Source of the DNA: Caballeronia jiangsuensis
GTDB lineage: Bacteria > Pseudomonadota > Gammaproteobacteria > Burkholderiales > Burkholderiaceae
DNA length: 60,542 nucleotides
Assembly: GCA_000648925.1 (NCBI GenBank)
Contig: JFHF01000047.1
Location: 1 to 60,542 of the forward strand
Reading direction: 5' to 3'
Shown here: positions 42,893-53,102 of the stretch, piece after piece
How the letters are laid out: every line of letters begins with the position of its first letter
Position numbering within the stretch: position 1 is the stretch's first letter
Made by a program: the position numbers and the translations under genes
The notes under the pieces: model-generated
Databases searched by the model: none
Seen by the model: only the letters and a program-made list of their open reading frames with translations
Told to the model about the DNA's origin: nothing

Positions 42893-45800
42893 ATGACGGA
42901 CCCGACGAAGCAAGCGGACGCCGAAGCCCCGCCGCCCGGCAACGAAGGCGGCGACGACGACGGCAACGCGAAGAAGACGCCGCCGCGCAAAAGCGGCTGG
43001 CGGCGGCTTGCGCGCTGGATCGGCGCGCTCGTGCTCGTCGTCGTGCTGATCGCCGCGCTCGCGGTCGGCGGCGTGTTCTTCGTGCTGACGACCGAACGCG
43101 GCACGCGCTACGCGTGGGACGCGGCGACCTCGCTGCTCAAGGGACAACTGACCGGCAAGCTCGACGGCGGCGCGATCGCGACCGGCCTGCAACTGCGCGA
43201 CGTGCACTGGAAGGACGGCAAGGGCACGGACATCGCGGTCGACAGCGTGTCGGGCCGCTGGGCGCTCACGCGCGAGCCGTTGCGCTTCACGATCGATTAT
43301 CTGCACATCGGGACGGTCGATGCCCGCATCGCGCCGTCGAACGAGCCGAGCAAGAAGACGGAACTGCCGAAAGACCTGCGCATTCCGATTCAACTGGCGA
43401 TCGACGATCTCTCCGTCGAGAAGCTGCGCCTGCATCAGGGCACGACGACCACCGAATTCTCGCGGCTGCTGTTCAACGGCCGCAGCGACGGGCAGCATCA
43501 TCAGGCGACCGTTCAGCGCCTCGACACGCCGTTCGGCTCGGTGACGGCGTCGCTGAAACTCGATGGCGGCGCGCGTCCGTTTCCGCTCTCCGGCGACGCG
43601 GGTTATGCCGGCAAGGTCAACGGCGAAACGGTGAACGTGAGCGCGCGGCTTTCCGGCGCGCTGGAAGACCTGATCGCCGACGTCGACGCGAGCGGCATGA
43701 AGCTCAACGGACGCGCGCATGTCGAAGCGTTGCCCTTCGCCGACGTGCCGCTCAAATCCGCGCTCGTCACCTTCGATCACGTGAATCCGCAGGCATTCAG
43801 CCCGGGCGCGCCCGAGGCCGATCTGGCCGTGCGCGCCGAGGTGAAGCCGGTCGAAGGCGCGGACCCGAAGGCGTTCGTCGTGAGCGGGCCGGTGTCGATC
43901 GTCAACGCGAAGCCCGGTTCCATCGACAAGAAACTGCTGCCGCTCATCGACGCGCGCGCGAACGTGCGGCTCGACGCCTCCGAGCAAAGCATCACCGACC
44001 TCAATGTGCGGCTCCTGAAGAACGCGACCGTGACGGGCGGCGGCGCGCTCGCGGGCGGCAAGGGCAAGTTCGACCTGAAGATCGCGAAGCTCGACCTGAA
44101 CGCGATCGAACCGACGCTGCGCCCGACGGATTTCGCCGGGCCGGTCGGCATCGTCCTCGCGGGCGACACGCAGACGATCACCGCCGATCTCAACGATCCG
44201 AAAGCAACGATCCGCGCGCAGGCCAAAGTGAAGCTCGATCCGAAGCAGACCACGCTCGACGACGTGAAGCTCTCGGTCGGCAAGGGGCGCGTCGAACTCA
44301 ACGGCGCGCTCAAGAAGGACGCCAATTCGAGCTACGACCTGAAGGCGAAAATCATCAACTTCAATCCGCTGCTGTTGCAACAGCAGTTGATCGCGCAGAA
44401 GCCCGCGCCCGCGAAGAAAGGCGCACCGAAGAAGCCTGCCGCGCCGGCGCGCGTGATCGAAGCCCGCGTGAACGGCACGCTGGCAGCATCGGGGCAGCTC
44501 GCGCCCACGCTCACGACAAAGGCCACGTTCAAGCTCACCGACAGCATGTACGACAATCTGCCGATGACGGGCGAGGGCACGGTGCAGGTCGCGGGCACGC
44601 GGCTGTTGCCGAGCAAGGCGTCGCTGTCGGTGGCGGGCAATAACGTCGATCTGAACGGCAGCTTCGGCGCGCCCGGCGACCGGCTGCGCTTCAAGGTCGA
44701 TGCGCCCGCGCTGGAGCGCCTCGGCTTCGGCATCACGGGCACGGCCAAGGCGGACGGCGATGTGACCGGCTCGATCGCGCATCCGAATATCGCGGCGAAC
44801 TATCAGGCCGATGGCGTCGTGTTCGGCGCGAACCGCGTCGGCCATGCGGAAGGCCGCGCGGATATCCGCGACGGCGCGAACGGCGCGCTCGTCTTCACGC
44901 TGAAGGCACGCGATGCGAGCACGGAGGACGTCGAAGTCGCCAACCTCGACGCGAATCTGAACGGCACGCGCGCGCATCACACGCTCGACGTCACCGCCAC
45001 CGGCAAGGTGCGCGGCCAGCCGGTGAATCTCGCGCTCGGCGCGGCCGGCAAGTTCACCGACGCGCCCGATGGCCCGCACTGGGACGGCTCGATCACGAAG
45101 CTGTCGAACAAGGGCACGCCGTCGCTGAATCTCGAATCGCCGCTGACGGTGAGCTATGGTCCGAAGCGCCTCGTGCTCGGCGCGACGCGGCTGGTTGCGG
45201 AAGGCGCGGTGCTGAATCTGAAGTCGTTCGCGATGGAAAACGGCCGTCTGCAATCGGCGGGCACGCTCACGAACCTTTCGGTGCCGCATCTGCTCGAAGT
45301 GCGTCAGGAGCTGACGGGCGCGGAGCCGCCGATCCGCACCGACCTCGTCTTCGACGGCGACTGGAACTTCTCGCTCGGCGCGACCGCGACGGGCTACGCG
45401 CAGCTCAAGCGGCGCGGCGGCGACGTGACGATCGACGGCACGCGCGGCCTCTCCGCGCTCGGCATCTCGGACATCGCCGCGCGCGTGGACTTCAGCGGCG
45501 GTAATCGGCTGAACGCGTCGCTGCATGCGCAGGCGAGCCGTATCGGCGTGATCGACGCGAACGTGCACACGACGCTCGTCGATCGCGACGGCATGCTCGC
45601 GCTCGACGACAACGCGCCGCTCACCGGCGGCATCGACGCGAACGTTCCCGAACTGCGCACCACGGGCGGGATGCTCGGCGCGAACTATCTGCTGGGCGGG
45701 AAGATCGCGCTCAAGCTCGTGATCGCGGGGATCGTCGCGAAGCCGAATCTGTCCGGCTCGCTCACCGGCGACAACCTCTCCGCGACGGTCGTCGATCAGG

Positions 45801-47041
45801 GCGTGCAACTGAAGGACGGCATCATTCGCATCGCGCTGTCCGAGAATCTCGTCGATCTTCAGAAGGTGGAGTTCCACGGCGCGAGCGGCACGCTGCGCGC
45901 GACCGGCAAGGTGCGGCTCGACCAGCAGCAGCCCGATCTGACCGCGAGCATCATCGCGGACAAGCTGGAACTGTTCGCGTCGCCGGATCGCGAGCTGATG
46001 CTGTCGGGGAGCGCCACCATCGCCAACGCGGGGCTGCAGGGCGGCATGGCGATCGACGGCAAGTTCACGGTGGATCACGCGCTCATCGACCTGCCGGAAT
46101 CCTCCGCGCCCTCGCTCGGCGACGATGTCGTGATCGAGCGCCCCGACGGCACGATCAAGGGCGGCAATCAGCCGATCACGGCGGCGACCGAGAAGCCGGT
46201 CGGGCCGTTCACGCCGCGCGCCAATATCGCAATCAATCTCGGCGATCGCTTCCGCTTCAAGGGCGCGGGCGCGGATCTCGGGCTGGCCGGCACCATCACG
46301 GCGATGAGCGCGCCGAACATGCCGCTGCGCGCCGTCGGCAACGTGCGCGTGACGACGCCGGGCTCGTCGTACTCGGCCTTCGGGCGCAAGCTGAACATCG
46401 AGAACGGCTACTTCACGTTCAACGGACCGGTGGCGAATCCGGGCATCAACATTCTCGCGATGCGGCGCAATCAGGAAGTCGAGGCGGGCGTTCAGGTGAC
46501 GGGCACCGTGCAGGCGCCGGTCGCCAAGCTGATCTCCGAGCCGAGCGTGCCCGACAACGAAAAGCTCTCGTGGCTCCTGTTCGGCCACGGCACGGACCAA
46601 GGCAACAACGTCGGCCAGCAGAGCGCGATGACGAGCGCACTTGCGCTGCTCGGCAGCAAGGGCGGCGCGAAGATCGCGCAGACGGTCGGGCTGGACGAAT
46701 TCACTGTCGGTTCGAGCGAAGTGGGCCTGACCGATCCGCAAGTTGTGCTGCTGTCGAAGGCGATCAACGAGCGGCTCGTGATCGGCTATGAGCAGGGGCT
46801 GCAATCGGCGGGCAACGCGGTCAAGGCTACGCTGAACCTGTCGCGGTTTTGGGCGGTGACGGCGTATGGCGGGACCTATCAGGGCGTCGATCTGTCCTAC
46901 ACGCGGCGGTTCAATTCGTGGGCGCGACTGTGGGCGTCGTCTTCGTCGGCTGCGCGCGCGTCCGCGGCGGATTCCGCGTCGGGGGCGTCGGGCGCGTCGG
47001 GAACGTCGGCGGCGGATTCTTCCACGCCGGATCCGGACTGA
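42893..47041 (+). CDS. tamB: TamB, inner-membrane-anchored translocation and assembly module
   Basis: 1382 residues. Cytoplasmic Lys/Arg-rich start, one membrane helix (IGALVLVVVLIAALAVGGVFFV, about residues 44-65), a long repetitive beta-helix of the AsmA/TamB type, and the conserved C-terminal DUF490 domain (GSSYSAFGRKLNIENGYFTF, SEVGLTDPQVVLLSK, YERRF-like VDLSYTRRF). The last 30 residues are Ser/Ala-rich. TamB bridges the periplasm with TamA. A 1415-residue antisense frame covers it and is a shadow. Confidence 0.94.
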   Translation: MTDPTKQADAEAPPPGNEGGDDDGNAKKTPPRKSGWRRLARWIGALVLVVVLIAALAVGGVFFVLTTERGTRYAWDAATSLLKGQLTGKLDGGAIATGLQLRDVHWKDGKGTDIAVDSVSGRWALTREPLRFTIDYLHIGTVDARIAPSNEPSKKTELPKDLRIPIQLAIDDLSVEKLRLHQGTTTTEFSRLLFNGRSDGQHHQATVQRLDTPFGSVTASLKLDGGARPFPLSGDAGYAGKVNGETVNVSARLSGALEDLIADVDASGMKLNGRAHVEALPFADVPLKSALVTFDHVNPQAFSPGAPEADLAVRAEVKPVEGADPKAFVVSGPVSIVNAKPGSIDKKLLPLIDARANVRLDASEQSITDLNVRLLKNATVTGGGALAGGKGKFDLKIAKLDLNAIEPTLRPTDFAGPVGIVLAGDTQTITADLNDPKATIRAQAKVKLDPKQTTLDDVKLSVGKGRVELNGALKKDANSSYDLKAKIINFNPLLLQQQLIAQKPAPAKKGAPKKPAAPARVIEARVNGTLAASGQLAPTLTTKATFKLTDSMYDNLPMTGEGTVQVAGTRLLPSKASLSVAGNNVDLNGSFGAPGDRLRFKVDAPALERLGFGITGTAKADGDVTGSIAHPNIAANYQADGVVFGANRVGHAEGRADIRDGANGALVFTLKARDASTEDVEVANLDANLNGTRAHHTLDVTATGKVRGQPVNLALGAAGKFTDAPDGPHWDGSITKLSNKGTPSLNLESPLTVSYGPKRLVLGATRLVAEGAVLNLKSFAMENGRLQSAGTLTNLSVPHLLEVRQELTGAEPPIRTDLVFDGDWNFSLGATATGYAQLKRRGGDVTIDGTRGLSALGISDIAARVDFSGGNRLNASLHAQASRIGVIDANVHTTLVDRDGMLALDDNAPLTGGIDANVPELRTTGGMLGANYLLGGKIALKLVIAGIVAKPNLSGSLTGDNLSATVVDQGVQLKDGIIRIALSENLVDLQKVEFHGASGTLRATGKVRLDQQQPDLTASIIADKLELFASPDRELMLSGSATIANAGLQGGMAIDGKFTVDHALIDLPESSAPSLGDDVVIERPDGTIKGGNQPITAATEKPVGPFTPRANIAINLGDRFRFKGAGADLGLAGTITAMSAPNMPLRAVGNVRVTTPGSSYSAFGRKLNIENGYFTFNGPVANPGINILAMRRNQEVEAGVQVTGTVQAPVAKLISEPSVPDNEKLSWLLFGHGTDQGNNVGQQSAMTSALALLGSKGGAKIAQTVGLDEFTVGSSEVGLTDPQVVLLSKAINERLVIGYEQGLQSAGNAVKATLNLSRFWAVTAYGGTYQGVDLSYTRRFNSWARLWASSSSAARASAADSASGASGASGTSAADSSTPDPD

Positions 47042-47060
47042 GCTTGCGCGCGCATCAACG

Positions 47061-47092
47061 AAAAAGGGCACGCGAATCGCGTGCCCTTTTTC
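47061..47092. terminator. Bidirectional terminator between tamB and metG
   Basis: Perfect stem AAAAAGGGCACGCG / CGCGTGCCCTTTTT around a three-base loop. It works for both convergent genes. Confidence 0.92.
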
Positions 47093-47108
47093 AGTTCTTC
47101 GAACCGTC

Positions 47109-49244
47109 TTACTTCACCCTCATGCCCGGTTTCGCGCCGCTATGCGGTTCGAGAATGTAAAGGCCGGGCTCGGCTTTTTCGTCCGTCGCCGAAGCCGCCA
47201 GCACCATGCCTTCCGACAGCCCGAACTTCATCTTGCGCGGCGCGAGGTTCACGACCATCACGGTGAGCTTGCCGATCAGATCCTGCGGCTGATAGGCCGA
47301 CTTGATGCCCGAGAACACGTTGCGCGTCTTGTCCTCGCCGACGTCGAGCGTCAGTTGCAGCAGCTTGTCGGAGCCTTCGACCGCCTTGCAATCGACGATC
47401 TTCGCGATGCGCAGATCGACCTTCGCGAAATCGTCGATGGAGATGACGCCCGGTTCTTCCTGCTTTTTCGCGACGGTCTTGGCCGGAGCAGCCGCGGCCG
47501 CGGCCGTTTCGGCGGCCGGCGCGAGCGATTCGCGATTCGCGGCCAGCAGAGCCTCGATCTGTTTCGGATCGACGCGCGTCGTCAGATGCTTGTACGCGTT
47601 GATCGCATTGGCCGACGACAGCGGCTTCGCGGCATCGGCCCAGACGAGCGGCGCGATGCCGAGGAACGCTTCGACCGATTCCGCCAGTTTCGGCAGCACC
47701 GGCTTCAGCGCGAGCGACAGCAGGCGGAAAGCTTCGAGGCTCACGCTGCACGTCTCATGCAGCGCGACGGCATTCGCCGGGTCCTTCGCCTGATCCCACG
47801 GCTTCGAGGTATCGACGTAGGCGTTGACGGCGTCGGCGAGCTCCATCGTCGTGCGCAACGCGCGGCCATACTCGCGCGATTCGTAGAAGCCCGCGATCTG
47901 CGGAATCGCCGAGCGCAATTGCGTGACGAGCGGATGATGCATCGCGCTGTCCTGCACGCGGCCGTCGAAGCGCTTGATGAGAAAACCCGCCGCGCGGCTC
48001 GCGATGTTCACGTATTTGCCGACGAGATCGCTGTTCACGCGCGCCTGGAAGTCTTCGAGGTTCAGGTCGATGTCTTCCATCGTGCTATTGAGCTTCGCCG
48101 CGAAGTAGTAGCGCAGCCACTCGGGGTTGAGGCCCGTGTCGATCACGCTCTGCGCGGTGATGAAGGTGCCGCGCGACTTCGACATCTTCGCGCCGTCGAC
48201 GGTCAGAAAGCCGTGCGCGAATACGTTGGTCGGCGTGCGATGGCCGGAGAATTCGAGCATCGCCGGCCAGAAGAGCGTGTGGAAATACAGAATGTCCTTG
48301 CCGATGAAATGGTACTGCTCGGCTTTCGCGCCGGGCTTCACCCACTCGTCGAAATTCACGCCGATGCGATCCGCGAGATTCTTGAAGCTCGCGTAATAGC
48401 CGACCGGCGCATCGACCCAGACGTAGAAGTACTTGCCCGGCGCGCCCGGAATCTCGAAGCCGAAGTAGGGCGAGTCGCGCGAGATGTCCCAGTCGGCGAG
48501 TTTGGCTTCGCCCTTGTCGCCGAGCCATTCGCGCATCTTGTTGGTGGCTTCGGGCTGCGCGAGGCCGCTCACCCAGCCGCGCAGGAAATTCTCGCAGCGC
48601 GGATCGGAGAGCTTGAAGAAGTAGTGCGTGGACGTCTTGCGGATGGGCGTCGCGCCCGACACGACCGAGTACGGATTGATGAGTTCGGTCGGCTGATAGG
48701 TCGAGCCGCAGACTTCGCAGTTGTCGCCATATTGATCTTTCGCGCCGCACTTCGGGCACTGGCCCTTGATGAAGCGGTCCGGCAGGAACATTTCCTTGAC
48801 CGGATCGTAGGCCTGCTCGATGTCGCGCGCCTCGATCAGCCCCGCTTGCTGAAGCGCGCCGTAGATCGTGTTGCAGAGGACGCGGTTTTCCTCGGCATCG
48901 GTCGAATAGTAGTTGTCGAACGAGATGCCGAAGCTGTCGAAGTCACGCTTGTGCTCTTTCCACACGCGCTCGATCAGCGCTTTCGGCGTGATGCCTTCCT
49001 TTTCGGCGCGCAGCATGATCGGCGTGCCGTGGGTGTCGTCCGCGCCGACGTAGTAGACCTCGTGGCCATGCATTCGCAGCGACCGAACCCAGATATCCGT
49101 CTGAATGTACTCGACCATGTGGCCGATATGAATCTGACCGTTCGCGTACGGCAACGCGGACGTGACGAGGATCTGGCGGCGGCCGCTTTCATTGACGGAG
49201 GCGGCAGGCGCGGCGGTGGCAGTGGCTGAAATCGGTGCTGACAT
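47109..49244 (-). CDS. metG: Methionyl-tRNA synthetase
   Basis: 711 residues from the ATG at 49244. Class I enzyme: HIGH at residues 39-42 and KMSKSRG for ATP. The zinc knuckle CPKC ... CEVC lies in the connective domain near residue 150. A Lys/Ala linker (AAAAAAPAKTVAKKQ) leads to the C-terminal tRNA-binding, EMAPII-like domain (DFAKVDLRIAKIVDCKAVEGSDKLL) that also dimerises the enzyme. Confidence 0.97.
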   Translation of the reverse strand: MSAPISATATAAPAASVNESGRRQILVTSALPYANGQIHIGHMVEYIQTDIWVRSLRMHGHEVYYVGADDTHGTPIMLRAEKEGITPKALIERVWKEHKRDFDSFGISFDNYYSTDAEENRVLCNTIYGALQQAGLIEARDIEQAYDPVKEMFLPDRFIKGQCPKCGAKDQYGDNCEVCGSTYQPTELINPYSVVSGATPIRKTSTHYFFKLSDPRCENFLRGWVSGLAQPEATNKMREWLGDKGEAKLADWDISRDSPYFGFEIPGAPGKYFYVWVDAPVGYYASFKNLADRIGVNFDEWVKPGAKAEQYHFIGKDILYFHTLFWPAMLEFSGHRTPTNVFAHGFLTVDGAKMSKSRGTFITAQSVIDTGLNPEWLRYYFAAKLNSTMEDIDLNLEDFQARVNSDLVGKYVNIASRAAGFLIKRFDGRVQDSAMHHPLVTQLRSAIPQIAGFYESREYGRALRTTMELADAVNAYVDTSKPWDQAKDPANAVALHETCSVSLEAFRLLSLALKPVLPKLAESVEAFLGIAPLVWADAAKPLSSANAINAYKHLTTRVDPKQIEALLAANRESLAPAAETAAAAAAPAKTVAKKQEEPGVISIDDFAKVDLRIAKIVDCKAVEGSDKLLQLTLDVGEDKTRNVFSGIKSAYQPQDLIGKLTVMVVNLAPRKMKFGLSEGMVLAASATDEKAEPGLYILEPHSGAKPGMRVK

Positions 49245-49395
49245 AAAGGCGCGGCCCGTGTGGGAGTGCTGGGGGTTGGGGAAAAAGCGGATTTTGATTT
49301 TAGCAGGGCGGGGGGAGAGGGCGCGCGGGGCAGAGGTGGAAGGCGGGATTCGAGGCGTGGTTGGCTGCTTGTGCGCAACTACGAAATACAACGCC

Positions 49396-49426
49396 CAAAA
49401 AAAACCGGGGTCCAATCGGGCCCCGG
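49396..49426 (-). terminator. Rho-independent terminator downstream of the OmpA-type lipoprotein gene
   Basis: CCGGGG/CCCCGG stem around ten bases (49405-49426), followed on the minus strand by eight T. It lies 175 bases beyond the lipoprotein stop, leaving a long untranslated tail (49427-49601) that holds the symmetric GATGGCATCGCCATC. The rest of the 49245-49601 gap has the metG promoter and no gene. Confidence 0.82.
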
Positions 49427-49601
49427 AGCAACAACGACAAGAGGAGAATGGCAGGTGATGGCATCGCCATCCACCTACCGTAAAGACAGACAACGGCACT
49501 GCGTCCAAGTTTCAAATTTTTTTCAGACGACTGAACGCCGCGCAATCCGTGCTCTGATCGCCGCCTTCGCGACGGCGCATTCTCCTTTCAAATCAATTGC
49601 T

Positions 49602-50258
49602 TTACTGCACCTGACCCGGCTGCGCGGTGGCGCGCAGATAGATTTCCACGCGGCGATTCTGCGCGCGGCCCGCTTCCGTCGAGTTGTCCGCGATCGGCTG
49701 ATTCTGGCCCATGCCCGATGCCGCCAGGCGCTGCGCCGGAACGCCGTGCGTCGCGATGTACGACGCCACGCTCTGCGCGCGGTTCTGCGACAGCGTCTGG
49801 TTGTAAGCCGCCTGGCCGGTGTTGTCCGTATGGCCGACGACGCTCGCGATCAGCTCCGGATGCTGCTGCATCGTCTGCGTGACGGAGTTCAGCACCGGAT
49901 CAAACGACGGCTTGATCGCGTAGCTGTTCGTATCGAACGAAATCGAGTTGGGGATGTTCACCTTGAGCGAGCCGTCCTGCTGCTCGGTCACTTGCGTGCC
50001 CGTGCCCTTCGAGTCGCCGGAAATCTTGTTCTTGATCGACTGCCAGTTGTAGCCGGTGATGCCGCCCACCGCCGCGCCCGTGGCCGCGCCGATCGCCGCG
50101 CCCTTGCCGCCGCCGAAAATCGCGCCGATGCCTGCGCCGGTCGCGGCGCCTACGCCCGTGCCGACCGCCGTGTTGGTGCCTTGCTGCGATGCGCAGCCCG
50201 CGACGAGCGCGCCGGCCACCGCGAACACGGACAGACGGGTGAAGAATTTGGTGTTCAT
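49602..50258 (-). CDS. OmpA-family outer-membrane lipoprotein
   Basis: 218 residues from the ATG at 50258 (AAGGAG upstream). Lipobox ALVAGC with C22. Residues about 30-75 are a Gly-zipper (TGVGAATGAGIGAIFGGG), which often inserts in membranes. The C-terminal OmpA domain binds peptidoglycan: SFDTNSYAIKP, VVGHTDNTG, NQTLSQNRAQSVASYI, NRRVEIYL. Similar to YiaD/Pal-like proteins. Confidence 0.9.
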   Translation of the reverse strand: MNTKFFTRLSVFAVAGALVAGCASQQGTNTAVGTGVGAATGAGIGAIFGGGKGAAIGAATGAAVGGITGYNWQSIKNKISGDSKGTGTQVTEQQDGSLKVNIPNSISFDTNSYAIKPSFDPVLNSVTQTMQQHPELIASVVGHTDNTGQAAYNQTLSQNRAQSVASYIATHGVPAQRLAASGMGQNQPIADNSTEAGRAQNRRVEIYLRATAQPGQVQ

Positions 50259-50522
50259 ATTAATCTCCTTGAATCGACAAGCGTTTCGGCGCAAGTAGCG
50301 CCGACAGTGCGAAAGGGTCTTCGGACGAGCCTCCGGGCAAGCCTCTACAATAATGAGAAAGGCGCCCGGCTGCCCGATGCGATGCGTCCCCGGAAAGATT
50401 TTGCAGCGGGATAGTGCAGTGCCCGCGCGTCACGCGCAACGGCGCTAACAAATACTTTCAATTTCTTCAGTTTGTTGTTGCGCGTCGCAGCGCCTTAGCA
50501 ACAAGCGTTCCATGGAGTTTCG

Positions 50523-51611
50523 ATGAGCATTGACCGCGCGAAGATCGACACCGCACTCGCCACACTGACCGATCCCAATACCAACCGCAAGTTCGTCGAT
50601 ACGAAGAGCATTCGCAACGTATCCGTCGATGGCGCGAACGTCGCGGTGAGCGTCGTGCTCGGCTATCCGGCGAAGACGCAGTTCGGCCCGATCCGCGAGC
50701 AGGTGCAGGACGCGCTGCGTCAGGTGCCCGGCGTCGCGAACGTGACCGTGGACGTGTCGTCGCAGGTTGTCGCGCACGCGGTGCAGCGCGGCGTGAAGCT
50801 GCTGCCGAACGTCAAGAACATCATCGCGGTGGCGTCGGGCAAGGGCGGCGTCGGCAAGAGCACGACGGCCGCGAATCTCGCGCTCGCGCTCGCGGCGGAG
50901 GGCGCGTCGGTCGGCATGCTCGACGCGGACATCTACGGCCCTTCGTTGCCGATGATGCTCGGCATCACCGGCCGGCCCGAATCGCCCGACAACCAGACGA
51001 TGAACCCGCTCGAAGGCCACGGCATCCAGGCGAATTCGATCGGCTTTCTGATCGAGCAGGACAACCCGATGGTGTGGCGCGGTCCGATGGTGACGTCGGC
51101 GCTCGAGCAGTTGCTGCGTCAGACCAACTGGAAGGACCTCGACTATCTCGTCGTCGACATGCCGCCGGGCACGGGCGATATCCAGCTCACGCTGTCGCAG
51201 AAGGTGCCGGTGACGGGCGCGGTGATCGTCACGACGCCGCAGGACATCGCGCTGCTCGACGCGAAGAAGGGCTTGAAGATGTTCGAGAAGGTCGGCATTC
51301 CGATTCTCGGCATCGTCGAGAACATGAGCACGCATATCTGTTCGAATTGCGGCCACGAGGAACATATCTTCGGCGCGGGCGGCGGCGAGCGCATGGCGAA
51401 GGAATACGGTGTCGAGATTCTCGGCCAGTTGCCGCTCGATATCTCCATTCGCGAACGCACCGACGCGGGCCAGCCGACCGTGGTGTCGCAGCCGGAGAGC
51501 CGTATCGCGGAGACGTATCGCGCGATTGCGCGCCGCGTCGCGATCTCGATCGCCGAGCGTCAGCGCGACATGACCTCGAAATTCCCGAGCATCGTCGTGC
51601 AGAACACCTGA
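50523..51611 (+). CDS. apbC: Mrp/ApbC-type iron-sulfur carrier ATPase
   Basis: 362 residues. An N-terminal DUF59/MIP18-like domain (residues 1-90) is followed by a MinD-like ATPase with GKGGVGKST near residue 107. Cluster-binding C273-x2-C276 (HICSNCGHEEHIFG) is present. Carries 4Fe-4S clusters to apo-enzymes. Divergent from the lipoprotein gene; near metG as in many betaproteobacteria. Confidence 0.95.
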   Translation: MSIDRAKIDTALATLTDPNTNRKFVDTKSIRNVSVDGANVAVSVVLGYPAKTQFGPIREQVQDALRQVPGVANVTVDVSSQVVAHAVQRGVKLLPNVKNIIAVASGKGGVGKSTTAANLALALAAEGASVGMLDADIYGPSLPMMLGITGRPESPDNQTMNPLEGHGIQANSIGFLIEQDNPMVWRGPMVTSALEQLLRQTNWKDLDYLVVDMPPGTGDIQLTLSQKVPVTGAVIVTTPQDIALLDAKKGLKMFEKVGIPILGIVENMSTHICSNCGHEEHIFGAGGGERMAKEYGVEILGQLPLDISIRERTDAGQPTVVSQPESRIAETYRAIARRVAISIAERQRDMTSKFPSIVVQNT

Positions 51612-51730
51612 TTTCGAGCACCCGATCGAATCTGCGCGAGCCTTGTGCAATGCGGCTCGCGGTATCATGTCGCCTTCGATGCGCGGCAGCGTGGACGCAC
51701 TGGGCGTCGGCGGGCCGCCGAGAGGATCGC

Positions 51731-52264
51731 ATGGGACACAGATTCGACGGGAGGGCGCTTCACGCCTTGATCGCGACGGCCGCTTTCAGCGTCATGCTGA
51801 GCGGTTGCGGCCTCATCTTCCAGAATCATGAAAAGCGCGCGGACGCGGTCCTGCAACCGACGCCCGGCAACGCGACGCGCGGCACCGTCACGCTGATCGA
51901 GCGCGCGGACGGCGTGCAGGTTTCCTACAACCTGACGGACATGCCGCCGAACAGCGACCACGCGCTGACCGTGCACGAGCGCGGCGACTGCATCGCCGTC
52001 AACGAGCAGGATGCGAGCCCGGTGTTCGCGCTGCCTTCGGAGCGCAGACGGGCGACATCGCGTGTCGAAGGCGAACTCGGCAATATCCACGCGGACGCGA
52101 CGGGCGCGGCGACGGGCTTCATCGTCGCGACCGAAGTGTCGCTCGACGGCGTGCGCTCGGTCATTTCACGCGCGATCATGCTGCATCGGGAAGCGGTGGA
52201 CCCTTACGCGAGCGCGCCGCACAACGTGGGTCCGGCGCTCGCTTGCGGCGTGATTCGCCGCTAG
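51731..52264 (+). CDS. Lipoprotein with a degenerate Cu/Zn superoxide dismutase-like domain
   Basis: 177 residues from the ATG at 51731 (AGAGGA upstream). Lipobox VMLSGC with C26. The rest follows the SodC fold: RGTVTLIERADGVQVSYNL, HALTVHERGDC, GELGNIHADATGAATG, and SVISRAIMLHREAVD up to ALACGVI. The disulfide pair C87/C172 and copper-type His (H82, H152) remain, but T80 replaces a copper His, and the zinc-loop histidines are missing. Dismutase activity is therefore doubtful; metal storage or a structural role are alternatives. It sits between apbC and dcd. Confidence 0.8.
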   Translation: MGHRFDGRALHALIATAAFSVMLSGCGLIFQNHEKRADAVLQPTPGNATRGTVTLIERADGVQVSYNLTDMPPNSDHALTVHERGDCIAVNEQDASPVFALPSERRRATSRVEGELGNIHADATGAATGFIVATEVSLDGVRSVISRAIMLHREAVDPYASAPHNVGPALACGVIRR

Positions 52265-52427
52265 ACGCCGCGTCTTTCGCGCCGCGCCCGACGCGCTCGC
52301 CCGATCGCGTAAAATACGCGCTTTCGTCTGGCCCGCGCGGCGAGCATCGCCGCCGGAGACCTTGCCCCGTTTCACCGCAGGCGGCGGTCGCGAGACCCGA
52401 GCCGTTCACCGTTGAGTAGCGTTCCCT

Positions 52428-52997
52428 ATGAGCATCAAGTCCGACAAGTGGATTCGCCGCATGGCCGAAGAGCACCGAATGATCGAGCCGTTCGTGCGCG
52501 ATCAGGTGCGCGTGACCGAGGACGGCCGCAAGATCGTGAGCTACGGCACGTCGAGCTACGGCTACGACATCCGCGTCGCCGATGAATTCAAGATCTTCAC
52601 AAACATCAATTCCACGATCGTGGATCCGAAGAATTTCGACGAGAAATCGTTCGTCGATTTCAAGGGCGATGTCTGCATCATTCCGCCGAATTCTTTCGCG
52701 CTCGCGCGCACGGTCGAATATTTCCGCATTCCGCGCTCGTGCCTGACCGTGTGTCTCGGCAAATCGACCTATGCGCGCTGCGGGATCATCGTCAACGTGA
52801 CGCCGTTCGAGCCGGAATGGGAAGGCTACGTGACGCTCGAATTCTCGAATACGACACCTTTGCCTGCCAAAATCTACGCAAACGAGGGCGTCGCCCAAGT
52901 CCTGTTCTTCGAAAGCGATGAAATGTGCGAGACGTCGTACGCGGATCGCGGCGGGAAGTATCAAGGGCAGCACGGCGTGACGCTGCCGAAAACCTGA
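52428..52997 (+). CDS. dcd: dCTP deaminase
   Basis: 189 residues. Trimeric enzyme giving dUTP from dCTP. Motifs: SYGTSSYGYDIRVADEF, IPPNSFALARTVEYFRIPR, the catalytic-site block STYARCGIIVNVTPFEPEWEG with Arg and Glu, and the C-terminal GGKYQGQHGVTLPK lid. Confidence 0.96.
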   Translation: MSIKSDKWIRRMAEEHRMIEPFVRDQVRVTEDGRKIVSYGTSSYGYDIRVADEFKIFTNINSTIVDPKNFDEKSFVDFKGDVCIIPPNSFALARTVEYFRIPRSCLTVCLGKSTYARCGIIVNVTPFEPEWEGYVTLEFSNTTPLPAKIYANEGVAQVLFFESDEMCETSYADRGGKYQGQHGVTLPKT

Positions 52998-53102
52998 TCA
53001 TCGCCGCGCTTTCAGAAACGCACACGGCAAACGCTTGTCGAAAGACCGCTGGCTTCGAGATCGCTTCTCGGGCAGCGGTCGTTCCATTTGGAGATTCGCC
53101 TC

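Noticed and set aside
42824..47071. A 1415-codon open frame antisense to tamB
   Set aside because: It is Arg/His/Asp-rich, without recognisable domains, and exists because high GC at the third codon position of tamB removes stops from the opposite strand.
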